Positions 17,334-27,803 of a stretch of 64,000 nucleotides of DNA are shown here, piece after piece (the stretch's first letter is position 1; every line of letters begins with the position of its first letter). The DNA comes from Tepidamorphus gemmatus (GTDB taxonomy: Bacteria > Pseudomonadota > Alphaproteobacteria > Rhizobiales > Tepidamorphaceae), in assembly GCF_004346195.1 (NCBI RefSeq), contig NZ_SMAK01000003.1, positions 248,001 through 312,000 on the forward strand. The letters are read 5' to 3'. The position numbers and the translations under genes are program-made. The notes beneath the pieces are model-generated. The model saw nothing but the letters and a program-made list of their open reading frames with translations. It did no database searches and was not told where the DNA came from.

Positions 17334-18959
17334 TCAGGGGCCGCGGAAGGCCTGCATCAGGCCGGCGCGGGTCGTCCAGCGCGACTGGTTGGCAGAACCG
17401 GTTCCGTCGACGAGCTGGTTGAAGCCCCAACCGAGCCGGGCGTTGCCGGGCTCGATCTGGGTCGAGGAATAGTCGCCCCAGCGGCACACGCCAGCAGGCT
17501 GGCGGGCACAGCCGGTCATCTGCGCCTGCGAGCTGCCGATCAGCGCGTAGCGCCAGCGCGCCGAGTCAGCCGAATCGGCCGGACCTGAGAACAGCAGCTG
17601 CGAGGCCCGGCCAGCATTGCGGTTGCCGGGGATCGTCCGCGTCGCCGAGATGAAGACCGGGGCATCCGCCGTGCCGTAGCTGGTGGCGACAGAGGCGTTG
17701 AACAGGTTGTCGGACTCGTCCTCGACCGTGGTCGGCGTGAAGATCAGCGTCGGTGACACCGCATCGTTCAGGGTTGAGATGTGGTAGAGGCGGATCTTCG
17801 CGGTATCCCGCACTTTGATCGAATGGACGTTGACGATCTTCTGCTGGTTCTGGATGCTCGGCGCCACGAACCGGCCATCGAGTGTGTCGAGCAGCTGGCC
17901 GTTCGGCTGGGCCGCCGCCGGCGGCGCCCACCAGGTCGGGATGACGACCGGCGCGATCGGCGTGAGCGTGTCGTTGGCCACGCCGCCGCCGACCGCGGTC
18001 ACCACGCGACGCTCGATCCGGCTGCTCGAGCCGCTGCCCGGCGACAGGAACGCGGTCGCTGCCGAGGCGTCGAGCGAGATCGTCGCGGCCAGGTTTGCCG
18101 GCAGCTGGTTGAAGCACTTCACCGTCATCGGCGCGCCGCTCAGCGACGCCCGCTTGTCCATCGACAGGATCGCCCCGCGTACGCCGCCGGCCAGACCCTT
18201 GTCATTGGCCGTCACGAACCAGCGCGCATTGCTGACGCCGGCCATCGGGAAGTCCCAGGTGGAGCCGACGCTGCGCTTGCAGAAGCGCGCCGTGCCCTCG
18301 CTCAGCATGATTCGGTAGAGGTTGTAGGTGCGCCCGGTGGCGTCCGTCGACACCGCGACGTACTGATACTGGTCGGAATTGCCGGAATCTGTCGACACCG
18401 CGGTGACGAAGAACCGCCGGCTCCTGCGGTCGTAGATGACCCGCGGATCCTTCAGCTGCGCCGTGGCCGGAACCCCGACGCCGGCGAAGAAGGCCGCGAG
18501 CGACTGCTGGCCCACTCTCGCGCAGTTGTTCTTGTTGTAGCGGCTGATCGCCGAATTGGTGACGACCACCATGATCTGCGGGCCGACCGCGCCATTGATC
18601 CCGGAGGGAGCCGCGCCGGTGGAGGCATCCGTCTGGCAGACGCGCCGGCGGTTCTCGTTGCGCACCCTGACGGTCAGTTCGGTGGCCTCTCCCGCCGCGA
18701 CCAGGCTGGTCGCGCCCTCGGACCCGCCGGCCAGCGCCTTGATCCGCAAGAGCTCGGCCTCGCCGGCCGGAATGATGCGCGGTGCGCCGGCATTGGCGGC
18801 GACGGCCTGCGCCCGGCTGCCGGCCGGAATGCTGTGGCTCACCGCGCGGATCGTCTGCACCTCGGCCTCGTCCTCGGCCTGCGCCGACGGTACCGTCGCA
18901 GCGAAGGCCGTCAGGAACGCACCGAGCATCAGAGCCCGGCGAGTGGAAAGCATGGACAT
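17334..18959 (-). CDS. Secreted protein of unknown function
   Basis: A 541-residue protein not recognised as any family. An N-terminal Arg-containing signal peptide (STRRALMLGAFLTAFAAT) ends near AQAED, so it is probably exported. Four or more Cys residues suggest periplasmic disulfides. The body is rich in short beta-type stretches, Asn, Ser and Thr, with repeated contexts such as DPRVIYDRRSRRFFVTAVS and APVFISATRTIPGNRNAGR. This is reminiscent of beta-propeller proteins that interpret per-blade measurements, but no repeat signature was confirmed. The start at 18959 has GGGGGA just upstream; an ATG two codons later is possible. It is a monocistronic unit between alkB (convergent) and grpE. 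Confidence 0.75.
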   Translation of the reverse strand: MSMLSTRRALMLGAFLTAFAATVPSAQAEDEAEVQTIRAVSHSIPAGSRAQAVAANAGAPRIIPAGEAELLRIKALAGGSEGATSLVAAGEATELTVRVRNENRRRVCQTDASTGAAPSGINGAVGPQIMVVVTNSAISRYNKNNCARVGQQSLAAFFAGVGVPATAQLKDPRVIYDRRSRRFFVTAVSTDSGNSDQYQYVAVSTDATGRTYNLYRIMLSEGTARFCKRSVGSTWDFPMAGVSNARWFVTANDKGLAGGVRGAILSMDKRASLSGAPMTVKCFNQLPANLAATISLDASAATAFLSPGSGSSSRIERRVVTAVGGGVANDTLTPIAPVVIPTWWAPPAAAQPNGQLLDTLDGRFVAPSIQNQQKIVNVHSIKVRDTAKIRLYHISTLNDAVSPTLIFTPTTVEDESDNLFNASVATSYGTADAPVFISATRTIPGNRNAGRASQLLFSGPADSADSARWRYALIGSSQAQMTGCARQPAGVCRWGDYSSTQIEPGNARLGWGFNQLVDGTGSANQSRWTTRAGLMQAFRGP

Positions 18960-19170
18960 GAATCCCCCGATTCGGGTTTGCAATGTTCATCGCTCCGCGG
19001 CGATCGCGGCGAAGCTACTATGGGCGCCGGTTCGCGGCAAGCGCGGCAATGCCCCTCCCGGCCGCAAGGCTACGACCTAGAGCGCTGAGAATACAGCAAC
19101 TTCTTCCAGGCCTACGCGGCCAGGGCCGACCTGTTACATAAAGGCGACAGCCGTCCCTCCGGCCGGCGGA

Positions 19171-19836
19171 TCAGGCGGTGCGGTCGATCCGACCGCCGGT
19201 TGCCTCCTCGCCCGCGGCCGGCTCGCCGTCCTGCCGGGCCGCCGGCCGGGGCCCGCCGCGCGAGATGCCGACCATGGCCGGCCTCAGGCAGCGTTCGCCG
19301 ATGGTGTAGCCCGGCTGGACCACCTGGACGACGGTTCCGGCCGGTACCGACTCGTCCGGCACCTCGAACATCGCCTGGTGCAGGTTCGGATCGAAGCGGG
19401 CGCCCTTCGGATCGATGCGCTTGACGCCGTGCCGTTCGAGCACGTTCAGCAGCTCGCGCTCGGTCAGCTCGACGCCCTCCAGCAGCGCGACGAAGGTGGC
19501 GTCGGCGGCGGCACGCGCCTCCGCGCCGACCGTGTCGAGCGCCCGGCGCATGTTGTCGCCGACGCTCAGGATGTCGCGGGCGAACTTCGAGATCGCGTAC
19601 TGGCCGGCATCGCGCACCTCGCGCTCGGCGCGCTTGCGCAGGTTCTCCGCCTCGGCGATCGAGCGCATCAGGCGATCCTTGAGATCCGCAATCTCGGCCC
19701 GCAGGGCCGCGGTCGGGTCGATGTCTGCCTCGGCGCGGGCGGGTTCGCCGTCCCCGGACGCCTGTGGCGCGGAGGGCTCGGCGGCCGTCTCCGGCGTGCC
19801 GGCCTGCGACTCGGCATTGTGCTTGTGTTCGGTCAT
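19171..19836 (-). CDS. grpE: Nucleotide exchange factor GrpE
   Basis: A 221-residue co-chaperone that releases ADP from DnaK. An acidic, disordered N terminus (about 1-40) precedes the long coiled-coil helix ([20 protein letters not shown]). The beta domain has [24 protein letters not shown] and [24 protein letters not shown]. The C-terminal tail is Gly/Ala/Arg-rich. It lies 127 nt downstream of hrcA on the same strand, the usual alphaproteobacterial order. Confidence 0.97.
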   Translation of the reverse strand: MTEHKHNAESQAGTPETAAEPSAPQASGDGEPARAEADIDPTAALRAEIADLKDRLMRSIAEAENLRKRAEREVRDAGQYAISKFARDILSVGDNMRRALDTVGAEARAAADATFVALLEGVELTERELLNVLERHGVKRIDPKGARFDPNLHQAMFEVPDESVPAGTVVQVVQPGYTIGERCLRPAMVGISRGGPRPAARQDGEPAAGEEATGGRIDRTA

Positions 19837-19963
19837 CGCTGCCTCTGAGCGGAAGTCTCGGTGAAAGGGTCGCCCCCGATATCGAGGCTTGCGGGCGAGA
19901 AATCAACCGCTCTGGCGTCAGCGCCCGCGCCGCAGCGCGTCGCGGCCGCCGCGACCGTCCGGC

Positions 19964-21070
19964 TCACTCCCGGTCGATCAGCCTCCCGACCACCTGGGCA
20001 GTGTATTCCACCACCGGCACGATGCGCGCATAGTTGAGCCGGGTCGGCCCGATGACGCCCAGCACGCCGACGATCTTGCGGTTGGCGTCGCGATAGGGCG
20101 TCGCCACCACCGTCGAGCCGGACAGCGAGAACAGCTTGTTCTCCGAGCCGATGAAGATCTTGACCCCCTCGCCGCGTTCGGCATGCGCCAGCAGTTCGAT
20201 GATATCGTTCTGCTTCTCGAGATCCTCGAACAGCAGGCGGATGCGCTCGAGATCCTCCAGCGCGTTCAGGTTCTCGAGCAGGTTGGCGTGGCCGCGCACG
20301 ATCAGCGTGTGCGGGCGCTCGCTGCCCGAGCCGGCCCAGGTCGCCAGTCCCGCCTCGACGACGCGGCGGCTCAACGCGTCGAGCTCGGCTTCCAGCGCCT
20401 TGCGCGAGCGCTCCATGTCGGCCTTCAGGTCGTTGAGGGTGCGCCCCTGCAGCCGCGCGTTCAGGTAGTTCGAGGCCTCGACCAGCGCCGAGGGGGGGAT
20501 GTCCTCGTCCAGCGTCAGGATGCGGTTTTCCACAGAACCGTCATCGCCGACCAGGATCGCCAGCACCCGGCGCGGTTCGAGCCGCACGAAATCGATGTGC
20601 TTGACGCGCGGATCGGCCTTCGAGGCGAGCACCACGCCGGCGCCGCGCGACAGGCCGGACAGCAGGTTGCCGGCCTCCGCCAGCACTGCCTCCGGCGAGC
20701 CGTCATGGGCGTGCGCGCGCACCCGGCTCTCGATATGGCTGCGTTCTGTCTCGCCGAGGTCGCCGATCTCGAGCAGCGCGTCGACGAAGAACCGGAGGCC
20801 GAGCTCGGTGGGCAGCCGTCCGGCGCTGGTGTGTGGGGCGTAGATCAGCCCGAGGCCTTCCAGATCGCTCATCACGTTGCGCACCGAGGCCGGCGACAGG
20901 CTCATCGGCAGGCTTCGCGACAGGTTGCGGGAGCCGACCGGCTCGCCGCTTTCCAGATAGGCTTCGACGATGCGCCGGAAGATTTCGCGCGAACGCAGGT
21001 CGAGCTCGGCCAGCGGCGAGCGGCTGCCGGCTGGCGTGACGGAACGTCCAGGCGGTCTTATCTGGTTCAT
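19964..21070 (-). CDS. hrcA: Heat-inducible transcription repressor HrcA
   Basis: A 368-residue repressor. The N-terminal winged helix (about residues 20-100) shows [22 protein letters not shown] and [23 protein letters not shown]-like regulatory part follows, with [12 protein letters not shown] and a C-terminal [22 protein letters not shown]. HrcA normally binds CIRCE inverted repeats at groESL and similar operons; no CIRCE was found in this window, so its target probably lies elsewhere. The gene is divergent from rph. Confidence 0.97.
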   Translation of the reverse strand: MNQIRPPGRSVTPAGSRSPLAELDLRSREIFRRIVEAYLESGEPVGSRNLSRSLPMSLSPASVRNVMSDLEGLGLIYAPHTSAGRLPTELGLRFFVDALLEIGDLGETERSHIESRVRAHAHDGSPEAVLAEAGNLLSGLSRGAGVVLASKADPRVKHIDFVRLEPRRVLAILVGDDGSVENRILTLDEDIPPSALVEASNYLNARLQGRTLNDLKADMERSRKALEAELDALSRRVVEAGLATWAGSGSERPHTLIVRGHANLLENLNALEDLERIRLLFEDLEKQNDIIELLAHAERGEGVKIFIGSENKLFSLSGSTVVATPYRDANRKIVGVLGVIGPTRLNYARIVPVVEYTAQVVGRLIDRE

Positions 21071-21078
21071 GGCAAAGG

Positions 21079-21109
21079 ATTATGTGAGGAGCCGGCACGA
21101 CCGCGTCAA
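21079..21109 (-). promoter_or_regulatory. Putative promoter of hrcA-grpE
   Basis: On the minus strand, TTGACG (21104-21109) and CATAAT (21079-21084) lie 19 nt apart, just before the hrcA start. The hexamers are good but the spacer is long for a housekeeping promoter. A CTTGAC reading would also suit a heat-shock sigma factor. Confidence 0.35.
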
Positions 21110-21213
21110 GCACATCACCGGCGCCGATCGGGTCGGGGTGGCGAAGCGGGGGGGAAGCCGCTAGAACGACGCTCGCCGGCCGCCGTGCCGGCCAATTCCA
21201 GGGAGACCGGACC

Positions 21214-21927
21214 ATGCGACCCTCGAAGCGCGCCGCGGACGAACTGCGCCCCGTCAGGCTGGAGCGCGGCGTCTCGCGCCATGCCGAGGGCTCCTGCCTC
21301 GTCCGCTTCGGCGACACCGAAGTGCTGTGCACCGCCAGTCTCGACGACAAGGTTCCCGGCTGGTTGCGCGGTTCCGGCAAGGGGTGGGTGACGGCCGAGT
21401 ACGGCATGCTGCCGCGGGCCACCACCGAGCGGATGCGGCGCGAGGCGGCCGCCGGCCGCCAGAGCGGACGCACCATGGAGATCCAGCGCCTGATCGGCCG
21501 CAGCCTGCGCGCGGTGACCGATCTCGTCGCACTCGGCGAGCGCCAGATCGTCGTCGACTGCGACGTCATCAATGCCGATGGCGGCACCCGCACGGCGGCG
21601 ATTACCGGCGGCTGGGTGGCGCTCAGCGACTGCATCACCTGGATGATGCGCCGCGAAATGCTGGCCACAAGCCCGCTGCGCGACCATGTCGCCGCCGTCT
21701 CCTGCGGTGTCTATGCCGGCACGCCGGTACTCGATCTCGATTATCTGGAGGATTCCGAGGCCGAGACCGACGCCAACTTCGTTGTCACCGGTTCGGGCAA
21801 GCTCGTCGAGGTGCAGGCAAGTGCGGAGGGCGCGCCGTTCAGCGAGGCTGAACTCGTCGCCATGCTCGCCCTGGCCCGCCGGGGCATCGACCGGCTCGTC
21901 GATCTCCAGCGCATGGCGATCGCCTGA
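21214..21927 (+). CDS. rph: Ribonuclease PH
   Basis: A 237-residue phosphorolytic exoribonuclease that trims tRNA 3' ends. Family blocks are present: [49 protein letters not shown] and [18 protein letters not shown]. It begins the rightward rph-rdgB-hemW unit, divergent from hrcA. The stop codon shares one nucleotide with the rdgB start. Confidence 0.98.
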   Translation: MRPSKRAADELRPVRLERGVSRHAEGSCLVRFGDTEVLCTASLDDKVPGWLRGSGKGWVTAEYGMLPRATTERMRREAAAGRQSGRTMEIQRLIGRSLRAVTDLVALGERQIVVDCDVINADGGTRTAAITGGWVALSDCITWMMRREMLATSPLRDHVAAVSCGVYAGTPVLDLDYLEDSEAETDANFVVTGSGKLVEVQASAEGAPFSEAELVAMLALARRGIDRLVDLQRMAIA

Positions 21928-22580
21928 TGGCGGCCGGCCGGCGCCGGCTCGACCCCGGCAGACTCGTCATCGCGACCCACAATCGCGGCAAGCTCGCCGA
22001 GATCGCCGCGCTCGTCGGCCCGCTCGGTTTCGACCCCGTCGCCGCCTCCGATCTCGGCCTGCCCGAGCCCGAGGAGACCGGCGACAGCTTCGAGGCGAAT
22101 GCCGCCCTGAAGGCGCTGGCCGCGGCCACCGCCGTGAGCCTTCCGGCACTCGCCGACGATTCCGGACTCTGTGTGGCCGCGCTCGGCGGCCAGCCCGGCA
22201 TTCACTCGGCCCGCTGGGCCGGCAGCGACCGCGATTTCGCGCGCGCCATGCGCAATATCGAGGAACGCCTGCAACAGAAGGGCGCCACCGGGCCGGACGC
22301 GCGACGCGCCTGTTTCGTCGCCGTGCTGGCACTTGCCTGGCCGGATGGTCATGTCGAGACGGTGCGCGGCGAGGTGCACGGCACGCTTGTCTGGCCGCCG
22401 CGCGGCAGTGCCGGCTTCGGCTATGATCCGATGTTCCTCCCGGACGGCGAATCGCGCACCTTCGGCGAGATGTCCGCGGCGGAGAAGCACGGCTGGTCAC
22501 CGGGCGATCCCGAGCGTCCGGGACTGTCGCATCGGGCCCGCGCCTTCGCCGCGCTGGTGGAGGCCTGCCTTGCCGGATAG
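21927..22580 (+). CDS. rdgB: RdgB/HAM1 non-canonical purine NTP pyrophosphatase
   Basis: A 217-residue enzyme that hydrolyses dITP, ITP and XTP to keep them out of DNA and RNA. Motifs include [18 protein letters not shown] near the N terminus, [26 protein letters not shown] (seen as two adjoining blocks) and [20 protein letters not shown] followed by [20 protein letters not shown]. It overlaps rph by 1 nt and hemW by 11 nt. Confidence 0.96.
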   Translation: MAAGRRRLDPGRLVIATHNRGKLAEIAALVGPLGFDPVAASDLGLPEPEETGDSFEANAALKALAAATAVSLPALADDSGLCVAALGGQPGIHSARWAGSDRDFARAMRNIEERLQQKGATGPDARRACFVAVLALAWPDGHVETVRGEVHGTLVWPPRGSAGFGYDPMFLPDGESRTFGEMSAAEKHGWSPGDPERPGLSHRARAFAALVEACLAG

Positions 22581-23748
22581 ACCGAGCTCGCCCCGCCCGC
22601 AGGATGCGGATCCGGGCTTCGGCGTCTACGTACACTGGCCGTTCTGCGCGGCCAAATGTCCCTATTGCGACTTCAACTCGCATGTGCGGCGCGAGATTCC
22701 GCAGGTGCGCTATCTTGACGGGCTGGTCGCCGAGCTCGGCTACATGGCGGCGCTGGCACCCGGCCGCACGGTTCGGTCGGTGTTCTTCGGTGGCGGGACA
22801 CCCTCGCTGATGGATCCCGAGACGGTCGCCGGCGTACTTGACGCGGTGGCCGCCAACTGGCCGGTCGCCGCAGACGTCGAGGTCACGCTCGAGGCCAACC
22901 CGTCCAGCGTCGAGGCGGACCGCTTCGCCGGATATCGCGCGGCAGGTGTCAACCGGATCTCGCTCGGCATCCAGGCGCTCGACGATCAGGCGCTGCGCCT
23001 TCTCGGCCGTCTGCACGACGTCGCCGCCGCCCGCGCTGCGCTCGACATCGCCCATGCGACCTTCGACCGGGTGTCCTTCGACCTGATCTATGCCCGGCCA
23101 GGCCAGACGGTCGCGGCCTGGACGGCCGAACTCGACGAAGCCTGCCGGATGGCCGGCGAGCATCTGTCGCTCTATCAGCTCACCATCGAGCCGGAGACGC
23201 CGTTTGCGGCGCTGCACGCGCGCGGCAAGCTCGTCGTCCCGGACGACGAGCTCGGTCGCGCCCTCTACGACGTCACCCTGGAGACGACCGATCGGTACGG
23301 GCTGCCAGCCTACGAGATCTCCAACCATGCGCGCCCGGGTGGCGAGTGCCGGCACAATCTCGTCTACTGGCGCGGCGGCGAATGGGCCGGTGTCGGACCC
23401 GGCGCGCACGGCCGGCTCGACGTGATGGGCGTGCGCACGGCGCTGTCAACGGTGCGCGCCCCGGAGGCATGGCTGGCCGAGGTCGGCCAGCGCGGTCACG
23501 GCGTCGTCGAGCGGATCGAGCTGACCCGCGAGGAGGTGGCCGACGAATATCTGGTGATGGGCCTGCGCCTGGCCGAGGGGGTCGATCCGGCCCGCTATCG
23601 CCAGCTCGCCGGCCGCGAGCTGACCGCAGACCGCATCGGCGATCTGGTCGGTTACGGCCTGATCGAGCGGCTCGCCGACGGCCGCTTGCGGGCAACGCCG
23701 GCCGGATTTGCCGTGCTCAATGCTGTGGTCGGCGACCTGGCTGCCTGA
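22570..23748 (+). CDS. hemW: HemW-like radical SAM protein (heme chaperone, formerly HemN-like)
   Basis: A 392-residue radical SAM protein. The CxxxCxxC cluster motif is in [18 protein letters not shown] near residue 25, followed by [22 protein letters not shown] and [14 protein letters not shown]. It lacks the extra N-terminal region of true coproporphyrinogen oxidase HemN and so fits the heme chaperone HemW. The start is taken as TTG at 22570, inside the end of rdgB: it is the only start that keeps the whole conserved N terminus, and GGAGG lies about 7 nt upstream. The stop codon lies within a 16-nt tandem duplication. Confidence 0.93.
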   Translation: MPDRPSSPRPQDADPGFGVYVHWPFCAAKCPYCDFNSHVRREIPQVRYLDGLVAELGYMAALAPGRTVRSVFFGGGTPSLMDPETVAGVLDAVAANWPVAADVEVTLEANPSSVEADRFAGYRAAGVNRISLGIQALDDQALRLLGRLHDVAAARAALDIAHATFDRVSFDLIYARPGQTVAAWTAELDEACRMAGEHLSLYQLTIEPETPFAALHARGKLVVPDDELGRALYDVTLETTDRYGLPAYEISNHARPGGECRHNLVYWRGGEWAGVGPGAHGRLDVMGVRTALSTVRAPEAWLAEVGQRGHGVVERIELTREEVADEYLVMGLRLAEGVDPARYRQLAGRELTADRIGDLVGYGLIERLADGRLRATPAGFAVLNAVVGDLAA

Positions 23749-23769
23749 CGCCCCGGCTGCCTGACGCCC
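23739..23769 (+). repeat. 16-nt tandem duplication at the hemW stop
   Basis: GGCTGCCTGACGCCCC (23739-23754) is followed directly by GGCTGCCTGACGCCC (23755-23769). The hemW stop codon is in the first copy, so the protein is not altered. It lies in the short gap before the convergent lipoprotein gene. Confidence 0.7.
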
Positions 23770-23830
23770 GGTGCGCCCGATCTGATGATCCGGCGCCCGG
23801 CGCAATGGCCCTGTGCTGGCCCCGGACGCT

Positions 23831-25039
23831 TCAGCCGCCCGCCGCAAACGAGCGCGGCGCCGGCTCGCGGATGCGCACCTGGCCGTTGCCGATCTCGAGG
23901 ATGGCAAGTCCGCGCTGGATCGTACCATTCTGGCGGAACCGGAAGATGCCGTCGACCCCGGAGAAGCCGTCCGGATTGGTGAGTGTCTGATTGGTGAAGG
24001 CGTTGGCGCCCTGGATGCGCGACAGCGCAGCGGCCAGCGTCACCGCGTCGTAGGCCAGTGTGGCGTTGCGCGGCGGCTCGACACCGTAGCGGTCACGGTA
24101 CTTTGCCTGGAAGGTCTGCCAGCCGGTCGGGTCGGGCCCGGCGAACCAGCCGCCGGTCAGCGCACCGAGTCGCCAGACGGCGGCATCGTTCCACTGGCCG
24201 GAACCGAGGAACTGCACCCGCCGCGCACCGACATTGGCGGCCGACAGCTGCGCCAACAGGGTGGCGAGCGCCGGCGGCCCCTCGGGCATCAGCAGCGCGT
24301 CGGCCTGCGGCGCCGCGCCGCTTGCCACCGGCGCGACCTGCGCCACGGCGGCCTGCATCTGCGCTTCGTCCGCACCATAGCGGGCAACCGTGACGACCCG
24401 CCCGCCTGCCGCAGGGGCCGACTGTTGCAGCGCTGCCTCGGCGATCGAGCCGTAGGGGCTTTCCGGCAGCAGTGCCGCAAACGACCGCTTGCCCTGTCGC
24501 ACCGCGTACTCGACGATCCGTTCGATATCCTGCTCGGGCAGGAAACTCAGCAGATAGACGCCCGGCCCGGCGACGTTGGCATCGCTCGAGAATCCGATCA
24601 CCGGAACGTTGGCGCTGCGCGCGACCGGTGCGACGGCGCTGACCTCGGCGGCGAACAGCGGGCCGACGATCAGCCGCGCGCCGCCGGCTATGGCCGCCCG
24701 GGCACCGGCCTGTGCGCCTTCGGTGGTGCCGCGCGTGTCGATCGGCACGAGCTGGATGTCCGCGGTCGGCAGTTCGGCCAGCGCCAGTTCGGCGGCGTTC
24801 TGCATGGCCTTGGCGACATCCGCCGAGCCGCCCGGTCCCGACAACGGCAGCAACAGCGCGATGCGGTTGGCTCCGGTGCCGAGCGCATCGCCGCTGACCG
24901 GACCGGTGCCGGGGCCGGAGTCCAGACCCTGGCCACAGGCGCTCAGGATGATTGCCGCGCCGGCCACTGCGGTGGCCGTGATCAACCGGCGGCAGGCCGA
25001 TGTTGCCGCGATGGCTGTCCAGTCGAGAATGTGACGCAC
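23831..25039 (-). CDS. LpoA-like penicillin-binding protein activator lipoprotein
   Basis: A 402-residue lipoprotein. The signal peptide (RRLITATAVAGAAII) ends in a lipobox LSAC near residue 30. The rest is a type I periplasmic-binding-protein fold like LpoA/LppC and Leu/Ile/Val-binding proteins: IALLLPLSGPGGSADVAKAM, ARLIVGPLFAAEVSAVAPVA and LAYDAVTLAAALSRI. It probably activates a peptidoglycan synthase at the outer membrane; ligand binding is a second option. The start is inferred as GTG at 25039, since an ATG further upstream would add a charged tail ahead of the signal peptide. The divergent neighbours rsmI and yraN mirror the lpoA region of E. coli. Confidence 0.8.
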   Translation of the reverse strand: MRHILDWTAIAATSACRRLITATAVAGAAIILSACGQGLDSGPGTGPVSGDALGTGANRIALLLPLSGPGGSADVAKAMQNAAELALAELPTADIQLVPIDTRGTTEGAQAGARAAIAGGARLIVGPLFAAEVSAVAPVARSANVPVIGFSSDANVAGPGVYLLSFLPEQDIERIVEYAVRQGKRSFAALLPESPYGSIAEAALQQSAPAAGGRVVTVARYGADEAQMQAAVAQVAPVASGAAPQADALLMPEGPPALATLLAQLSAANVGARRVQFLGSGQWNDAAVWRLGALTGGWFAGPDPTGWQTFQAKYRDRYGVEPPRNATLAYDAVTLAAALSRIQGANAFTNQTLTNPDGFSGVDGIFRFRQNGTIQRGLAILEIGNGQVRIREPAPRSFAAGG

Positions 25040-25266
25040 GTTGCCGACAGGTCCCTCGTCGTGTGGTTGCCCGAACCGCTGCACCCCGTCAGGCGCGCGC
25101 GGGCTCTGCCTCGGCCGCGTATGGTAGTGGCTCGACCGATGGAAAGCAAAGCCCGCCCGCCTTGCCGCCGGCAGTGCCGCATGCATCGGCCCGCGCAACC
25201 GGTGCGCACACCGGGCCCGTGACGTGCTAGTTTCACAGGCGTACGACCCGCCACCCCGGAGACAGC

Positions 25267-26208
25267 TTGGCCCGCCGCCCCGATACCCGGCCGGACAGCG
25301 CCCCGCCCGCGGCCGACCTCGCCGCCGTGGCGGCCGCGCTCAGCGGCGACCGTCCCGACCCTCCCGGCCTCTACGTGGTCGCCACGCCGATCGGCAATCT
25401 CGCCGACGTCACCTTGCGGGCGCTCAGGGTGCTGGCCCAGGCAGACGTGATCGCCTGCGAGGACACCCGCGTCACCCGACGGCTGCTCGAGCGCTACGGC
25501 ATCCGCACGCGGCTGGTTTCCTATCACGACCACAATGCCGAGGCGCGCCGGCCGGAACTCATCGCCCGCCTTGCCGCCGGCGGACGCGTCGCCCAGGTGA
25601 CCGACGCCGGAACGCCGCTGGTCTCCGATCCCGGCTTCCGGCTGGTCGCCGCCGCGATCGCCGCCGGACATCCGGTGTTCCCGGTGCCCGGGCCATCGGC
25701 GCTGATGGCCGGCCTCGTCACGGCGGGGCTGCCGACCGACCGGTTCTGGTTCGAGGGGTTCCTGCCGGCCAGGGCGGCGGCGCGCCGCGCCCGCATCGCC
25801 GAACTCGCCGCGCTGCCCGGCACGCTGGTCGTGTTCGAGGCACCGCAGCGCACGGCGGCCGCGCTCGCCGATCTTGCCGCCGGGCTCGGCGGCGCCCGAC
25901 CGGCGGCGCTCGCCCGGGAACTGACCAAGCGCTTCGAGACGGTGGTGCGCGGCACGCTCGCCGATCTCGCGGCGGCCTTTGCCGCAAGCCCGCCGAAGGG
26001 CGAGATCGTGCTGGTGATCGGCGCGGCGCCGCAAGCTGCCGACCGTCCCGAGGTCGGCGATCTCGACGCCAGGCTCGCGGCGCTGGTCGCCGCCCACGGT
26101 GTCAGCCGGGCCGCCGCGCTGCTGGCGGCGGAGACCGGGCTGAAGCGGGCCGACCTCTACCGGCGGGCATTGGCGCTTGCGGGCGGCGGCTGCGGCGATG
26201 ACGCGTGA
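25267..26208 (+). CDS. rsmI: 16S rRNA (cytidine(1402)-2'-O)-methyltransferase
   Basis: A 313-residue tetrapyrrole-methylase-fold enzyme that 2'-O-methylates C1402 of 16S rRNA. Motifs include LYVVATPIGNLADVTLRAL, ACEDTRVTRRLLERYGI, VTDAGTPLVSDPG and a VFFEAP-like VVFEAPQR. The start is TTG at 25267 with GGAG 7 nt upstream; no ATG is available in a suitable place. The last 11 nt overlap yraN. The 227-bp gap to the divergent lipoprotein gene must hold both promoters; none is obvious. Confidence 0.96.
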   Translation: MARRPDTRPDSAPPAADLAAVAAALSGDRPDPPGLYVVATPIGNLADVTLRALRVLAQADVIACEDTRVTRRLLERYGIRTRLVSYHDHNAEARRPELIARLAAGGRVAQVTDAGTPLVSDPGFRLVAAAIAAGHPVFPVPGPSALMAGLVTAGLPTDRFWFEGFLPARAAARRARIAELAALPGTLVVFEAPQRTAAALADLAAGLGGARPAALARELTKRFETVVRGTLADLAAAFAASPPKGEIVLVIGAAPQAADRPEVGDLDARLAALVAAHGVSRAAALLAAETGLKRADLYRRALALAGGGCGDDA

Positions 26209-26584
26209 GCGGCGGCGTCGAGAACGTGCCGGCCGTGTCGCCGAGATGGCGACCGCCGTGTGGTATGTCTGCCTCGGCTTCCGGCCGCTGGCGCGCCGGT
26301 TCCGCACCCCGCGCGGAGAGATCGACCTGGTGGTGCGGCGCGGGGCGGTGCTGGTCTTCGTCGAGGTCAAGCTGAGGGCTGACCAGACCGCTGCGGCCGA
26401 GGCGGTGCTGCCGCGCGGCCGGCGACGCATCGTCGAGGCGGCGCGCTGGTGGCTTGCGAAGCACCCGGCGCATGCCCGATACACGATGCGCTTCGACGTA
26501 GTGACCTGGGCGCCGCGATCGTGGCCGCGCCGGCTGACGGGCGCATTTGCCGACGACCAGGTGCATACGACCCGACGCGGATGA
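26198..26584 (+). CDS. yraN: YraN family (UPF0102) nuclease-fold protein
   Basis: A 128-residue protein with a restriction-endonuclease-like core: [26 protein letters not shown] carries the E-x-D and ExK pair (quoted in two parts: [12 protein letters not shown] and [10 protein letters not shown]). The family occurs beside rsmI and lpoA in many Proteobacteria; its role is undefined but DNA metabolism is suspected. The ATG at 26198 overlaps rsmI by 11 nt. Confidence 0.88.
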   Translation: MTRERRRRERAGRVAEMATAVWYVCLGFRPLARRFRTPRGEIDLVVRRGAVLVFVEVKLRADQTAAAEAVLPRGRRRIVEAARWWLAKHPAHARYTMRFDVVTWAPRSWPRRLTGAFADDQVHTTRRG

Positions 26585-26597
26585 ACAGGAGGCGGCA

Positions 26598-27551
26598 ATG
26601 GCGCTCGACGTGGCGGTCCAGATGGACCCGATCGAAGCGATCTCGATCAAGGGCGATTCGACCTTTGCGCTGATGCTGGAGGCGCAGGCGCGCGGCCACC
26701 GCCTGTACTACTACACACCCGACCGGCTGGCGATGCGCGACGGTCGGGTCAGCGCCGCCCTGGCGCCCGTCGAGGTCCGCGACGTCCTCGGCGACCACTT
26801 CACGCTGGGGCCCGCCGAACGCCGTGATCTCGCCGAGATGGACGTGGTGCTGATGCGCCAGGATCCGCCCTTCGACATGGCCTACATCTCCGCGACCCAC
26901 ATGCTCGAGCGCATCCATCCGCACACGCTCGTGGTCAACGATCCGGCCGGGGTGCGCAACGCGCCGGAGAAGATCCTCGTCACCACCTTTCCCGACCTGA
27001 TGCCGCCGACCCTGATCACCCGCGACAGGAGCGAGATCGAGGCGTTCCGCCGCGAGTTCGGCGACATCGTCATGAAGCCGCTCTACGGCCATGGCGGCGG
27101 CGCAGTGTTCCGCATCGCACGCCACGACCTCAACTTCGGCTCGCTCTACGACCTCTTTGCGGTCACTTTCCGCGAGCCGTGGGTGGTCCAGCGCTTCCTG
27201 CCCGAAGTGAAGCATGGCGACAAGCGGATCCTGCTGGTCGACGGCGAATTCGCGGGCGCGGTGAACCGCGTGCCGGCCGAGGACGATCTCAGATCCAACA
27301 TGGTGCGCGGCGGCGCCGCTGAGGCGACCGACCTCACACCCCGCGAACGGGAGATCTGCGAACGACTGGCGCCGGAAATGCGTCGCCGCGGCTTCGTGCT
27401 GGTCGGCATCGATGTCATCCACGGGCATCTGACCGAGATCAACGTGACCTGCCCGACCGGCCTGCGCGCGGTGAAGAACCTCGGCGGTCCGGACGTCGCG
27501 GCGATCGTCTGGGATTCGATCGAGGCGAAGCGGGCGGGACGCCAGATGTGA
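26598..27551 (+). CDS. gshB: Glutathione synthetase
   Basis: A 317-residue ATP-grasp ligase that joins gamma-glutamylcysteine and glycine. Visible blocks are [50 protein letters not shown], the ATP/Mg segment [10 protein letters not shown] and [20 protein letters not shown] (as two adjacent blocks). The ATG at 26598 has AGGAGG 6-8 nt upstream. It follows yraN by 13 nt, so rsmI-yraN-gshB is probably one unit. The 252-bp gap after it (27552-27803) contains no recognisable gene. Confidence 0.97.
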   Translation: MALDVAVQMDPIEAISIKGDSTFALMLEAQARGHRLYYYTPDRLAMRDGRVSAALAPVEVRDVLGDHFTLGPAERRDLAEMDVVLMRQDPPFDMAYISATHMLERIHPHTLVVNDPAGVRNAPEKILVTTFPDLMPPTLITRDRSEIEAFRREFGDIVMKPLYGHGGGAVFRIARHDLNFGSLYDLFAVTFREPWVVQRFLPEVKHGDKRILLVDGEFAGAVNRVPAEDDLRSNMVRGGAAEATDLTPREREICERLAPEMRRRGFVLVGIDVIHGHLTEINVTCPTGLRAVKNLGGPDVAAIVWDSIEAKRAGRQM

Positions 27552-27803
27552 ATTCCCGGAAGCTTGTCCATCCGGCTCCGGTGCGCTTCATCGTCTCGCG
27601 GACCTCATGATCCGCTCCGTCTCCCTGAGCCTACACTCCTTGAATCGTCGCCAGCCCTGTCCGGGAACCGAAGTCCGCGTCGCCGGGAAGGGCGCTGGCT
27701 GCCGGCCGTCCGGCGGGCTGTCATGCCTTCGGGCGGAACCGCCCACTGGACGAAGCCGTGGCGCGGTGGGATCCTGCAAGGGCATGAATCGGGGAGGCCA
27801 GTC

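Noticed and set aside
21071-21213. A CIRCE operator at hrcA
   Set aside because: No TTAGCACTC/GAGTGCTAA-type repeat is present in this gap or before dnaK.
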